From Volutella citrinella (lineage: Eukaryota > Ascomycota > Sordariomycetes > Hypocreales > Nectriaceae), in NCBI GenBank assembly GCA_034401135.1, contig JAWZSP010000002.1:4898001-4962000 (forward strand): a DNA stretch of 64,000 bases, given 5' to 3'. The notes beneath the pieces were generated by a model, which worked only from the letters and a program-made list of their open reading frames with translations, was not told the DNA's origin and searched no databases. Shown here in pieces: positions 53,552 through 64,000 of the stretch; the first letter of the stretch is position 1, and each line of letters starts with the position of its first letter. A program made the position numbers and the translations under genes.

Positions 53552-55146
53552 ATGATGCAACAGACTATCAAGACTCGCTCGCGTGGTGGTTGTGCTACCT
53601 GCCGGAGGCGCAGACGCAAGTGTGACGAGACTCGCCCGACCTGCCTCGTTTGCAAGAAACGCAATCTTCCCTGTGATGGGTATCCCATGACCCTGCGGTG
53701 GGACACGGGAGTCGCATCCCGAGGTCGACTAGCAGGATCCAGGCTCCCCGTGTTGGACGACTTCAGGGGCAATGCGGCCATCCACAGTGACGCAGAAGCC
53801 GGGCCTTTAGGAGGCTCGCCCAACCCCCCCGCTTCTCTGGCTTCAGACAGTTCCAAGGATTACCGAGAACGAGTGCCGAATAGCGAGGATGACGTCGGCG
53901 TATACCTATCCATCTTGGAGAAGCATGACCGCCTGGAAAGGTCTCGGCAACTGTTCAAGGAATGTAAGTCACCCTGCAACCATGCAGTAGCGGCATTGAA
54001 TTGATGCTAACGTGTGATTCCAGTTATGCAATCTGGGCTCTACTCACTGCAAAACACGCCAATGACGGGCGGCACAAGCGACCAGTGGATCGCGTGCTCT
54101 GAAGAGTCGCCGGCCTGCCTCATGGCCTGCGCGGCGCTTGAGTTGCACCGTCAAATTGGCTGTGTAGAGCAATTCTATACCTACTTTGAGGACACACTCC
54201 ACGAGTTTGTCAGGGAGCTCTCCAATGCCAGCCCGCCGGTCAAAAGAGGTACTCTGCAAGCCGGCTTGCTCATTTGCACCCTCTCGGTAAGTGCCAGCTG
54301 TCCCATCGTGGCACTACACCATCGTGTGGTGCATATTGCTCATCATGGCGACAGATTGAGCAAGGCATTCCATTCACACATCATCTGCGCCTCATAGTGA
54401 CGCTGTGCTGGCCTGATGCAAATAATGAGACCCAGGATCGCCTTGTTTCCAGTTACATGCATGACTTTCTCCGGATGTTGGCAGTCTTGGATCTCCCAAA
54501 CTTCGTCTTTGGTCGCCAGACAGCCTGCCTCGGTATCTGGACACGACTGCGCAGGTTGGAGCAGCAGATGACAGGTCCCGAGTCAACCAGCATTGATACC
54601 ACGACAGGTCTCCCGTGTGGACTCCTCGATATGCTTGCCCGCGCTGAAGAGCCTACCGTCGAACAAGACCTATGGTATTGGTCCGGACACCAAGGGACGA
54701 CCCTTCAAGTTCACTTCTGGGACGCATGGCGTTTCTGTGGCATTCTTCTCGCTCGACAGATGAGACCCACGACTCCTCCGAATACTAATGGAGCTTCAGA
54801 GCCTGCTTCACTGCCAGTTCCTTCGACAGAGAACCTGTTGCTACGGACTGTGGCCTCTCTGCAAGCTCTATGCTTGGCTCTGGAGCAACCAGGGTGCCAG
54901 GATAGCCTCTTGGCCAACGGATTGTTCTATCCATATGTAGTGGCGTATTCAGAGTATGATATAATCAGCCGTCATCCAGAGTGGGTTGACATTCTCGACC
55001 AAGTCCGCTCGCTGTGTTTTCGCAATGACAAGTCGTGGAGCATCCGGCATGCACAACAGTTGATCGACGAGGCTCGCCACTCAAGTGGATCGTTCAATCT
55101 TCACGAGGCGGCACGGTCGCGCGAGATGGAGTTGGTTATATTTTGA
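53552..55146 (+). CDS. Zn(II)2Cys6 transcription factor
   Basis: Three exons (53552-53963, 54024-54286, 54355-55146) give 488 aa in phase. The zinc cluster is at the N-terminus: RGGCATCRRRRRKCDETRPT followed by CLVCKKRNLPCDGYP. A long variable linker follows, then helical TF-domain segments LMACAALELHRQIG, RLVSSYMHDFLRMLAVLD and FWDAWRFCGILLARQM, matching the fungal TF/DUF3468 group. The start at MMQQTIKTRS is chosen because 18 further upstream codons code a non-conserved hydrophobic stretch. It follows the FAD oxidase on the same strand and is a likely local regulator of the MFS-oxidase-GNAT-esterase group; this is inferred from position only. Confidence 0.86.
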
Positions 55147-55199
55147 AAACAAAACTCGAATACCTATGAAATCCTTCTTTGTGTCCGTGGTCGAGCTAT

Positions 55200-56112
55200 T
55201 CATTCTTTAACCATGAACCAGAGCGTCGTTTCATCCTTGTCGGTTAAATCCGCCTCCGTCTTTGCATCGCTCAAGGTAACATGCTGAAACGGCTGAAACC
55301 CGGAGCGATTATAGAATGGAACGCTTCTTTGACTGGTAGACTCGAGAGCAATCGGGACTCCCGGTGGGGACGACTTGAGCATGTGTCGCAGCATGAGCGA
55401 GCCCAGCCCTTTGCCGTGCAGCTTCGGGTCGACGCCAACGACCTCGATGTACGAAATGGGTTGTTTGCAGTTGACGGCGATTTTCTCGAGCACTGAATTA
55501 TGCGTACTCATCATTTCTTTCATCCGCTGTCGATCGAGGTACGTCAGCATCAGCTGGACTGGCCACAAGAAGAGTTAAATTGACGAACCTTGGGACTATT
55601 TCCATGTGGAATAGGGCCGACATGCTCCAGCACCCACAAGTAAAGACGGGGAAGAAGCCGCCGCAGCCAGTGTGTGATGGTGAATGGCTCAGTCATCATG
55701 CCAATCGCTGGCAGAATCTCATCCGGGCTTGACGCTGATGGGCTTGTACCTCGTCGCTTCAGTCCAAAGACTCGGCCGTCAATCATGCTCTGATACACTC
55801 GGCGAGTTTGCCAGGACATGACTTCGGGGTCGTGGGGTGACCATGGTTTGGCGTCACCCCGAACCCAAAGGATAAGAGGATCGTCGGAAAATCTGTATTC
55901 AGTCTTAGTTTGCAAGTCTGAGATGGGTTGGTAGGGGGTTCCTGGAGTGGTGCGTACGCTGCGGAAATGGTTCTCGCAGCTGCTGCTACTATATGGGAGG
56001 GCGAGGCTATGAATTTTGCAAAAGTCAGCCAGTTCGAGTACCTTCACACGGGAAGTAATCACATACTCGGGAAGAGCTCGAAGAGCTCATATTTTTCATC
56101 GTTTTCGGACAT
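55200..56112 (-). CDS. GNAT-family N-acetyltransferase
   Basis: Four exons are inferred: 56112-56067, 56006-55958, 55892-55589 and 55553-55200. Joining them gives MSENDEKYELFELFP, then SHIVAAAARTISAAFSDDPL, WQTRRVYQSMIDGRVFG, and in the last exon YIEVVGVDPKLHGKGLGSLM with LRHMLKSS. V-D-P-x-x-x-G-K-G-L-G-S is the acetyl-CoA-binding motif A (Q/RxxGxG/A) of GNAT enzymes, and YNRSGFQP is the C-terminal motif. Intron 3 would be only about 35 nt (55554-55588), so that join is uncertain; a small frameshift or another donor could be involved. Expected to acetylate a small amine or similar compound in the cytosol. It shares a 476-bp divergent promoter with the esterase gene. Confidence 0.78.
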
Positions 56113-56588
56113 GGTAGTGAAAGGCCACTGTATCTGTGATATGAAGCAGAATTGAAATACAGAAAGCAACGGTCAACTGGGAACATGGACACGAGGAATC
56201 GATGGAATATGGGATAATCCACCGAAGTGTTAGCATCACTCCAGGACAGTTTTGGTACAAGGGGGACTCTAACCAGTTTAGGCTGGTCCATCCACCGTCG
56301 CATTGCAGGTCGAGTCTCGGCAACAGGGGCCGTAGCGTCGTGATCGGGGGGGCGGGGGTGTGGGGTCAGGCGGATACCATGGGACCGTTGCTCGGAGCTC
56401 GGGTCCGCTGAGGAGCTGCACTTTGGATGCGGTTCTTGGCGTAATTGGGTCGAAGAAGTGTCCCAGTGCGTAATTACGGGGTATATATAGATCTTCCTGG
56501 CCCTCTCTTCATTAATTTGCCTTGATTCACATTCACAGTTCAATTTGCATCACTCTCTACCCTCCATTATAATCCACTCTAAGGCATC
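56113..56588. other. Divergent promoter between GNAT and carboxylesterase genes
   Basis: 476 bp between two start codons, with a TATA box on the esterase side. Co-regulation is plausible but not shown. Confidence 0.5.
56481..56490 (+). promoter_or_regulatory. TATA box of the intracellular carboxylesterase
   Basis: GTATATATAG about 100 bp upstream of the ATG at 56589, followed by a C/T-rich leader. Confidence 0.55.
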
Positions 56589-58295
56589 ATGGTGCGAAAG
56601 GAACCAACAGGCACATGCCAGTTGCAAGTCGAAGGTCTGGGGGCACTTAAAGGTTTCACGTACCAAGGAGGGGTGAAATCTTTCTTTGGCATCCCATTTG
56701 GCCATCTCACAAAGAGATGGACAAGAGCAACTCTTGTCACGTCATGGAAAGATGACGCCCATGATGGAACAAAATTAGGGTAAGTCCCCTGACACGGCTG
56801 CTTTTCTTCCTTTCGGTGTACAAACTAATACGTCTCTAGACCGAGGATGCCACTCCCCAAGTGGTATATTCGGGAGGAAGACATCCTCGTTCCCGTGCCC
56901 GAGACGCATCTTGAACTGGCACCCGTCAGCGAGCTGGATGGGCTTAACCTCAACATCACCATACCGCCTGATTCAGCCGGCCAAGGGCCCTTCCCAGTTC
57001 TCGTCTGGATTCATGGGGGCGCCTTTTTCCTTGGAGGCTCTGAACATCCGATCTTTGATGCAGCTGAGCTCGTCACTTGGTCTGGTGAGCGTGGCACCCC
57101 GGTTGTCGTCGTCACATTCAACTACCGTATCGGCTATTCTGGCTTCCTCGCCTCGCAAGATATCAAGAATGATCTTTCCGCCGATGGGCTTCCTGGGGTT
57201 GGCAACTTTGGTTTCACTGATCAGAAACTGTGCCTCGATTGGGTCCAACAGTTTATCGCGAGATTCCGCGGCGACAAGACCAACGTGACTATCTTCGGAG
57301 AGTCTGCCGGAGCAATCTCTGTCGCAACCCACATCGTCTCGCGAGCTCCCCCCGTCTTTCATCGTGGCATCTGTCTATCCGGATCAACTGGCCTCGTGCC
57401 ACAATTGCCGCTTGAGCAGCACGAAAAGATATATCAGGGGCTTTTGAAGCATTTTCACATTGATGGGAAAGATCCAAAGGCCCTGGAAAACCTGCGAGCA
57501 GTTCCCGAGCAACAGGTAGCCGACGCCTTGAACGAGTTTGAACCAACCTCCTTCCCCGTCATGTACCCATGCTTGGATGACTATATGTATTCCGATGCCG
57601 TCAAATTGGACCATGCTAGGACACTGCCGCCCTGGCTCAAGTCGCTCATGGTTGGCCACACGCAGGACGAGGGTCTGTTGTGGTCTGAAACTGCGGCCAA
57701 GTACGATTTTGCCGGCCTGCGTGGAGAGTTGTCCAAGTTCATGAAGGATTCAGATGCAGACATGATCCTCGGCCTCTATGGTATATCCGCAAACTCTCCT
57801 CCTGACCAGGTGCAACACGTGGCTGTTCAAATATGTGGAGATGCCATGTTCAAGTTACATGACTTGTCCGTCGTCCACCACTCGCCTTTAGATGCTACGT
57901 ATGCCTATCAGATTGACCAGCAATCTACTCTGGAAAATGAACTCAAGGGCACGTCATATCATGCAATCGACATTCTCTATATTTTTATGACTGGTATCGA
58001 CCAGATGTCTCCTGAACAGATTGATCTAGCCAAGAAGTTTAGTGGAGCCGTCCTCGACTTTGTTCATGGACAAGATCCCTGGGAACAGTATGGTAAGAAG
58101 CAGAGGTGGATGACAATCGGACCTAATGAAAAATGGGGACTGGAAGAGGAGCTTGGAGAGCATCCATCACAGGCTTGTTACCAGAGGTTGGCTCAAATTG
58201 AAAAGGCAGGGCTCACCGAGGCATTTGTTCAAGGCACGATTAGCTTTGCGTATGAACAGAATTTGCTAGACAAGGCAAGGGAGCAGTTTACCTAG
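56589..58295 (+). CDS. Type-B carboxylesterase, intracellular
   Basis: Two exons (56589-56779 and 56840-58295; 60-nt intron) give 548 aa. No signal peptide: it starts MVRKEPTGTCQLQVEGLGAL, then FTYQGGVKSFFGIPFGHL. Alpha/beta-hydrolase features: oxyanion hole in VLVWIHGGAFFLGG, nucleophile serine near residue 219 in TIFGESAGAISV, acid in HTQDEGLLW and catalytic His in GTSYHAIDILYIF. The second copy of the family in this window (20257-22029) is secreted and only distantly similar. Expected to hydrolyse esters inside the cell, for detoxification or use of carbon sources. It lies head-to-head with the GNAT gene and near the FAD oxidase cluster. Confidence 0.92.
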
Positions 58296-59115
58296 AGGTG
58301 ATCTTGTCCCACTCATGTGGCTGATTCAGGGAGGGTATCCTGGGGCTTGACTAGACCCCAATTCACAAAGTGCAAATAACCAATTTCTCCTGTTCGTCTC
58401 CCATTTCATTTTTTCACGGTATTAATTCTTAAACCCATCAATTCGGCGCCTGGTGTGGTGGATCCTTTAGCACCTTCGCACACTCTAGGGTAGGCAACCA
58501 CTCACCCCTTTCTGCTCGTAAATGCCCACCTTGTAATGATGGTAATCATGCCCAACATTGCCAAGGCATTGAGTGAGGCTTCCATTTCCCAACATTACGC
58601 CAAGCAAGCACCATAGCTCACCCAAGGGAACGTTTCATGACACCTGGGTATCAGGTAGCACGATTTCGGACCGGACAGACCCGACAACCTTTACTAAATG
58701 GTCATGAAGACCACATTGTTGTCTTGGCTGTACCTTTTTAAGATGGAAGACAGAACGGGCTAGGGATAGTGGGATATCATGCTTTCTGGCGGTAGTCCCA
58801 ACTTGGGACAAATCACAACTATTTTGCCTTTGGCTCTGTGGCCTCCCGTTACGCCAGCAACAGCAGCTGTATCCATATCCACAGCCCATATCACAGGAAA
58901 CGAGGAAAGGGAGTATTGTTTTCAAGACGAGATAAATCATGTATAGTCACGTTTTTTGCGAAGTACCTAGTGTTGTTCCTCCCGAGAATAACATCTAGCG
59001 GCCAGCCGACTGCACCTTCCAGAACCCAGTCTCGAGCCCCCTATTCATTGACGACTGAACGTGGACTCAGATACATGATGCCCCCGCCTTGTTTACTGAG
59101 GCTCGGATCTACGTC
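58296..59115. other. Convergent intergenic region
   Basis: About 820 bp between the 3' ends of the esterase and the small secreted protein gene. No gene recognised. Confidence 0.5.
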
Positions 59116-59382
59116 TTAGTTACTCGCCGCCTTGGGTGCTGCTTTGGCCTTGCGGTTGTTATTATTGTTGTTGTTGACGATTCTGTCCTCGAAAATGGGG
59201 TCAAGCTGGCTCCGGAGGACGCAACCACCGAATTGGTCGCAGCACACATCAGCGCCCTGGTTGTTCGGAGTGCAGGTAAGCGATTGAGAGTTTCGTTGGA
59301 CAATGTTGGCATTGGTGGGAGCGCCGAGGCTGAGGGCGGTGAAGCCAGCCAGGACAGTGAGAGCGGTGATAAAGGTTTGCAT
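59116..59382 (-). CDS. Small secreted cysteine-containing protein (effector-like)
   Basis: 88 aa from the ATG at 59382. The frame opens 20 codons earlier, but MQTFITALTVLAGFTALSLG is a clear signal peptide. The mature part is about 65 aa with a compact Cys group (TCTPNNQGADVCCDQFGGCV), then an acidic patch, a run of asparagines and an Ala/Lys tail. Four cysteines in 19 residues, with a CC pair, could form two disulfides. No family is recognised. Size, secretion and Cys content fit the broad class of fungal small secreted proteins; an effector role is not shown. Confidence 0.68.
   Translation of the reverse strand: MQTFITALTVLAGFTALSLGAPTNANIVQRNSQSLTCTPNNQGADVCCDQFGGCVLRSQLDPIFEDRIVNNNNNNNRKAKAAPKAASN
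59155..59177. repeat. Asparagine-codon microsatellite (GTT/ATT)n
   Basis: A run of GTT and ATT triplets on the plus strand codes consecutive asparagines in the small secreted protein and is prone to length change. Confidence 0.65.
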
Positions 59383-60486
59383 GATTGTTGATGTTAGGTG
59401 GAAAAGGGTTTTCGGTATAGGAGAATATCTCTTGACCAGCAAAGAGATACTCGTAGTGGATGTGAATGGAAGTTGAGCGTGACGAGTGATCAGTTTGGAG
59501 CAGGGCCAACAGCAATCTATTTATCTCGTAGACAGGACGCCTGTTTGTAGAGGTCTTTGGCCTGGACCAAAATCGCCAACGCTCTTGTCAGTCTCTTCAA
59601 GTTTCACGGCAATTCCCTGGTCTCATCGGTGTTGCAAGCACCACAGCCCCGCCGAAAGGGGTCCTACAGACATGAGACAACGCTCCCTTGTCGATCGATC
59701 GCCAGGGTTGCGGTTTTCCCAATTCAACGGGCCACGGGTTCCAAATGGCTGGAGACTCCGCGATCACGAAGAATCTTAATCATTTGATCAAGCCAGCGAT
59801 TTGCAGTATGAGGGCGTTTTCGAGATACCGAAGCCGCGGTGCACATTAAGTGCCTCATCAATAGATCACCACCTTGCCTAGACTGCATCGACTGCGGTGA
59901 TTTCTTGTTGCTGCAGACTGAATCCCCGCCCCCACCCCCAATGTGTCTTTGTGGCCTCCGTGTCTACCGGCTGGCTGCTGATAAACTGACTAGTTTCTGA
60001 CTCGCTAATCGGTCAGTGTTACTCCCTGACCATTGACATTTCCTTACGAAAAAAATCGCTCAGTCTCGGGTCATGAAACTGACTAAATTTCGTGCGGAGC
60101 AGCCTGAAACTGTGATTGGTTTTTTGTGGCGGTTTCAGACCGGACTTTGGGTTTGCGGGGCGAGGGAGGGCCACAAGAAGGAAGAAGGTCAAGCACCCAG
60201 CTGTCTGGGCCTCGATCAGGCGCTTGTAGCATCATATTCGCAGGAGGAAAAGCAGGAAGGCATCGGGGATTTGCCGCGGGAGTTTGCCGCGGGCTTTCCA
60301 CGAGCCGCTAATCACGATTGTGAAAATGTGACGCTGGTCTACTCCTGGACGAGATTACCAGTTTGTCAGTCTTAAGCGAGGCTAATTGTGAATAACACGG
60401 TCTGTATCAAGGCCCGACTTACAGATCATGGAGCACTCGAGATACTGTTGAACCTGCAGTATGGCAAGAACCACGTCTATGCCATT
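59383..60486. other. Intergenic, about 1.1 kb
   Basis: Promoter side of the small secreted protein gene and 3' side of the ankyrin gene. Short frames, such as 60073-60375, have no recognisable features. Confidence 0.5.
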
Positions 60487-63055
60487 CTAAGCTAGGGCTT
60501 CCGTCGTGTCAAAATATTCAGATAAAACCGTGCTGCTGGCAAGCGACTCCATTTCTTGCTCCATGTCGTCGTCGGTGTCGTCGAGTTCAATGCTGTCGAG
60601 AAGCTCCTGGAAACACTCCTTGAGCTCCTCAGACGCTGGCGTCTCCCGCAAGTCAAACAGCTCCGTCGGTGTCTTACCTGCCGTATCTGGTTGGTCTATA
60701 CGTAGCTCTGTCAGTCGCGCGCGGGTAAAGATGACCATCATCTCGGCGGTGCCCGTCGTGGCAAGCTTATGCAGCACTCCGTGGCCATGGCTGTCGAGAG
60801 TCTGGTAGTCGGCACCACAGCCTAGCAGGAAGAGTATGGAGCGCGGCGCCCCGTGGACAATGCAGTTGGACAAGACGGTGGCGCCCTCGGCATCGCGGGC
60901 ATCAATGTTGGCGCCGCCGTCGACCAGCATACGCATCTTGTCCGTGTGCTGAGAGCGCGCGGCCCTGACCAGAGGGTTGGAGCTCCACTGGTTCAGCGCT
61001 TCGACGTCGGCACCGTAACGCAGGAGCAGGGAAACGACGCTTGGGTCAGCGAGGCTGGACTCGCACGCATAGTGCAGCGGCGTGGCGTTGTCGACGTCGC
61101 GGGCGTCGATGTAAGCCCCCGCGGCGAGGAGGAGCTGCACGACGACGGCATCGGCGCGGCGGGCGGCACGATGCAACGGATAGGCGCCGTCTCCAGCCTT
61201 GATGTTGGGGTCTGCTTTGTGGGAAAGCAGGAGCGCGACGGCGTCGGCATCGCCCTTGGTTACGGCAAGGTACAGGGCTGTGCGACCCGAGTTGCTTCGG
61301 TCGTTGACCCGGCCAGCAAACTTGGGCATGCGGAGGGCGTCGCTGAGCTCCATGTAGATGGAGCCCAGGATGATACGGTGCAGGTCCGAGTAGTCTTCGC
61401 TCTCGAGGTACTCAGACCATGAGATGCCCTGTAAGCCATCGAACTGGGCGGCGAGAGACCCGCCGAGGGATAGATCAAACGCGCGAGAGACTGCTGTGAG
61501 TCCGTTGCTATTGGGCTGTAGCGGGTCCGAGCCGGCCTGGAGTAGTAGTCTGACCATGGGCAGGTCGGGGAAGCCCATTGCGTAGAGCAGCGCCGAGTCG
61601 CCGTCGTCGTAGCGCTCATCGAAGACGGCGCGTGGATGCTTGGCCAGGTAGCGCTTTAGCTCATCGACGTCGTGCCGCCGGACGCAGCCGAGGATGGACT
61701 GCGAGATAGAGATGGCATCGGGGGCGATGCGATGGCTCACCCGCAACGTCATCTCCGGGCCTCCCATGGCCGGCTGCACAAGGAACAGACAATATGCCGC
61801 ATCCAGAAGCCAGCTAGGAAAGCGGTAGTACAGACGCGCCCACTTGTGTCCGCTTGGGGCCCGGCAGTCCTCCTTGTCGCACGCCACGCCCAGGCCCGAA
61901 TAGCCAGTCAAGACAATACTGAGGTGGCCGAGGAGCCGAGTAAGTCCCACGTACCTGCAATTGCTATACACGCGCGTCGAGTGGCAACAGCAATCACAAA
62001 ACTGGCCGCAGAGGGCTGTGATAGGAGCCGGTGCTAGATGGTTCGATGCCAGTGTGGTCATGACACCCGTCAACCAGGTGTCCGAGGCGGCAGTTGGAGG
62101 TGTTTCCGTGACGTTGACGACGGCCGTATCCAGGACGGCATCTGAGCCCATATCCTTATCCTTCATGTCAGTGTCTATTTTGATCTCTCGGGCTGTAACA
62201 TCAAGGCCCCCCATCTTCTTCTCGCCATTTGGTTGCAGTTGCAGGAATGTCTTCGCAGGGACTGTCGGCATCTGACCCATGCCGTGAAAACTGATATCGC
62301 TCTCGACACTAGAAGGTCGCTCGTCAAAGCTTGCTGTTTCTTTCTCTGTCGCTCTCTGCTGCGAGTCCTCTGCGCACTCTGTGACTTTGGTGATGGCGGT
62401 TCCAATATACGAATGCAGCTCATTCGAGAAGCTCCTAAGTGAAAGTGAGCAGACACAACTTGCACGGCGGCAGTGACATAACATACACACTCAACATGAG
62501 TAGCTCCCCGTAGATCTTGTTGCGCACCGAGACCAGCTCCTTTTTCAGTTTCTTGATTCGACCAGCTCTTTTGAGCCACGACAACTTCTTCCGGGCCGTC
62601 ATGCGATGAGGTCCTTGCGACCCCACCTCGCCTTCTTCGACATCCACATTTGCTCGAATGTCATCGACAATGCATTCAAGCTCCGTCACAATTCTCGACC
62701 CGTCGTCGAGAAGCTGTTGAAGCCCCGAGGGGATGGTGCTGAACAAGTTCTTGGGCGCCTTTTGTACTTTATCCCTGACAGAGGCCAAGAACACCTCAGT
62801 CCGCGCGAGGTCGTCGCGCAGCTGGTAGACGTCCGAGGGAGCATCGCGCCAGGACTCGCTCAACTTCCAGAGCTTCAAACTTGTCCGGCCGGCAACGTCG
62901 ACGATACCGATCACTGCGGCGGCGAACTCCATGAGGCTCCAGCCCGCAGCTACGGGAAGAGGGCTTGATTGCAAAGTGTGGGGGGAGTAGGCGTCGCTTC
63001 GATGGAGCTGACAAAACGCGTCCTGCCAGCGCATAGTCTCCATATTTACTGTCAT
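60487..63055 (-). CDS. Ankyrin protein with fungal NLR-type N-terminal domain
   Basis: Two exons (63055-62487 and 62434-60487; 52-nt intron) give 838 aa in phase. The N-terminal about 190 residues contain MEFAAAVIGIVDVAGRTSLK, then SWRDAPSDVYQLRDDLARTE, the pattern of the helical fungal N-terminal domain found on NLR/STAND proteins and prion-linked proteins (PF17107/PF17111 group). A variable middle holds a Cys cluster (CGQFCDCCCHSTRVYSNC). From about residue 470 ankyrin repeats run to near the end (GRTALYLAVTKGDADAVALL, GAYPLHRAARRADAVVVQLL, NATPLHYACESSLADPSVVS). No NACHT or NB-ARC P-loop is present between the two parts. It is a possible signalling or incompatibility protein. A start at 62932 is possible, but residues just upstream resemble the family. 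Confidence 0.82.
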
Positions 63056-63423
63056 CGCGGTGGCTTTGGGGCTCGGGGATTAGGTTACGTTGGGCTGGGA
63101 ATGGTGGTGTATTTGTGCAAAATGAGGCGGCGCCTTGTGACCGACCAATGTGCAACGTTACCCCTCACCGATGAGAGCCGCACGACGAGTAACGGGCGGC
63201 TATGATGCATGCATCGGCGATGGGCTGCCCCCCCTATAGGCCGGATTGGGGTGGCGCAGGCCCCTTGTCAATGTGAACCAACAGCGTTCTTACCGATATC
63301 AGAGGAGGACCCTACCCCTCATGATCTGCCTCGTCCATTTCCATTTTGCCTTTGCGTCATTTTTCATTTTCCTCGAAGCATCTGGATTCCGCCCAGGCTC
63401 ACTCTAGCCCGAGGATCATCAAC
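63056..63423. other. Divergent promoter region
   Basis: 368 bp between the start codons of the ankyrin gene and the TauD-like gene. No further feature. Confidence 0.5.
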
Positions 63424-64000
63424 ATGGCCTCCGATATCTGCCAGCCGAGGCAGCCTGTCGCGACGTATTTGCCAACAGAGCAAGAATTTCGCGATATCAG
63501 CAACTGCGCCCATGTTTCCAAGTCATTTGTCCCACCGGGGTTCCCTCCTCAGCTGGAAGGGAGCCTTGTTTGGGACGGTGGCGCAGAGGAAACTTGCCTG
63601 GACACCTCTCCCGAGGTGGTCAAGCTTTCACCAAGTGATGTAGAGTCTATTGAAGCAGCACTCCGCCACTTTCATGCTCTCGGTGCGTCTCCGAGTGACT
63701 TGTCACCAGAGACTTTTCCTTTGCCAGCCACTCTCACAAGGAAGCTCGATGGTTTGGCCAATGCCCTCTACTCTGGGTCTGGCTACACCTTGTTGCGCGG
63801 ACTTGAACCCCTCAAGTACACTGAAGCGCAGAATTCGCTCATCTTTGCAGGGCTTGCGAGCCATGTGGCGTCTGATAGAGCCTTCCAGGACCTGAAGAAA
63901 GAAAACGTGCTATGTAAATCTGTCCTACCTGTTGTTTCTAACGATTGCCGTAAATCTAACGAGAATAATCAATAGGCCACATTGTCAATCAACGAGGTCA
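63424..64000 (+). CDS. TauD/TfdA-like (clavaminate synthase-like) dioxygenase, 5' part
   Basis: Exon 1 is 63424-63913 and exon 2 starts at 63976, running off the window. The first 163 codons start MASDICQPRQPVATYLPTEQ and include VKLSPSDVESIEAALRHFHA, FPLPATLTRKLDGLANAL and GSGYTLLRGLEPLKYTEAQN; after the 62-nt intron the reading is CHIVNQRG. This order matches fungal TauD-like Fe(II)/2-oxoglutarate-dependent dioxygenases, whose HxD and distal His ligands lie further along and cannot be seen here. Substrate unknown. The frame also reads back to 63346 but without an ATG of comparable context. Confidence 0.8.

Noticed and set aside
1..64000. CRISPR arrays, insertion sequences, prophage or bacterial operons
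   Set aside because: None seen; genes are intron-containing and monocistronic, as in a fungal nucleus.
1..64000. Secondary-metabolite backbone genes (PKS, NRPS, terpene synthase)
   Set aside because: No ketosynthase, adenylation, condensation or DDxxD-type terpene motif was found in any frame.

Overview
The window is nuclear DNA of a filamentous ascomycete (Pezizomycotina), most likely a sordariomycete and plausibly Hypocreales. The evidence is short introns (mostly 50-80 nt) with GTAAGT-type donors and CTAAC-type branch sites, several Zn(II)2Cys6 and bZIP/DUF3425 regulators, DUF6604 and fungal ankyrin proteins, secreted proteases and esterases, and a tRNA-Glu with a nuclear-type intron. Nothing looks bacterial, viral or organellar. 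Taxonomy is inferred from family content only.

Layout. 0-8 kb: the 5' end of a secreted-protein gene cut by the window edge, a Zn2Cys6 regulator with a GC-AG intron, a proline-rich mucin-like surface protein, a D-aminopeptidase/beta-lactamase-like hydrolase and a DUF7730-type protein. 8-14 kb: intron-containing tRNA-Glu(CUC), a DUF6604 protein and an ankyrin protein with a poly-Glu tail. 15-24 kb: NmrA-like protein, two paralogous short-chain dehydrogenases, a secreted type-B carboxylesterase and two bZIP/DUF3425 regulators, a possible small metabolic cluster. 24-30 kb: a six-exon subtilisin-like protease, a 5'-truncated Ras-like gene and a multi-pass membrane protein with a 23-nt exon. 30-33.8 kb: gene-poor DNA holding one small gene broken by an in-frame TAG. 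33.8-41 kb: a truncated WD40 paralogue, a BTB protein, a second Zn2Cys6 regulator and a secreted M14 carboxypeptidase. 42-48.5 kb: a quinate-permease-like MFS carrier, an AT-rich island and a large AT-hook nuclear-type protein. 48.6-58.3 kb: an MFS carrier with a frameshift, an FAD amine/amino-acid oxidase-like enzyme, a third Zn2Cys6 regulator, a GNAT acetyltransferase and an intracellular carboxylesterase, a second possible catabolic cluster. 59-64 kb: a small secreted Cys protein, an ankyrin protein with a NLR-type fungal N-terminal domain, and the start of a TauD-like dioxygenase running off the right end.

How the genes work together. No PKS, NRPS or terpene synthase is visible, so this is not a classical secondary-metabolite cluster. 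The two regulator-plus-enzyme groups (15-24 kb and 48.6-58.3 kb) are the best candidates for co-regulated pathways. The secreted protease, carboxypeptidase, esterase and small Cys protein fit a lifestyle of degrading external protein or ester substrates or interacting with a host. Exon boundaries were placed by hand from splice signals and reading-frame continuity; total coding lengths divide by three except where a break is reported.
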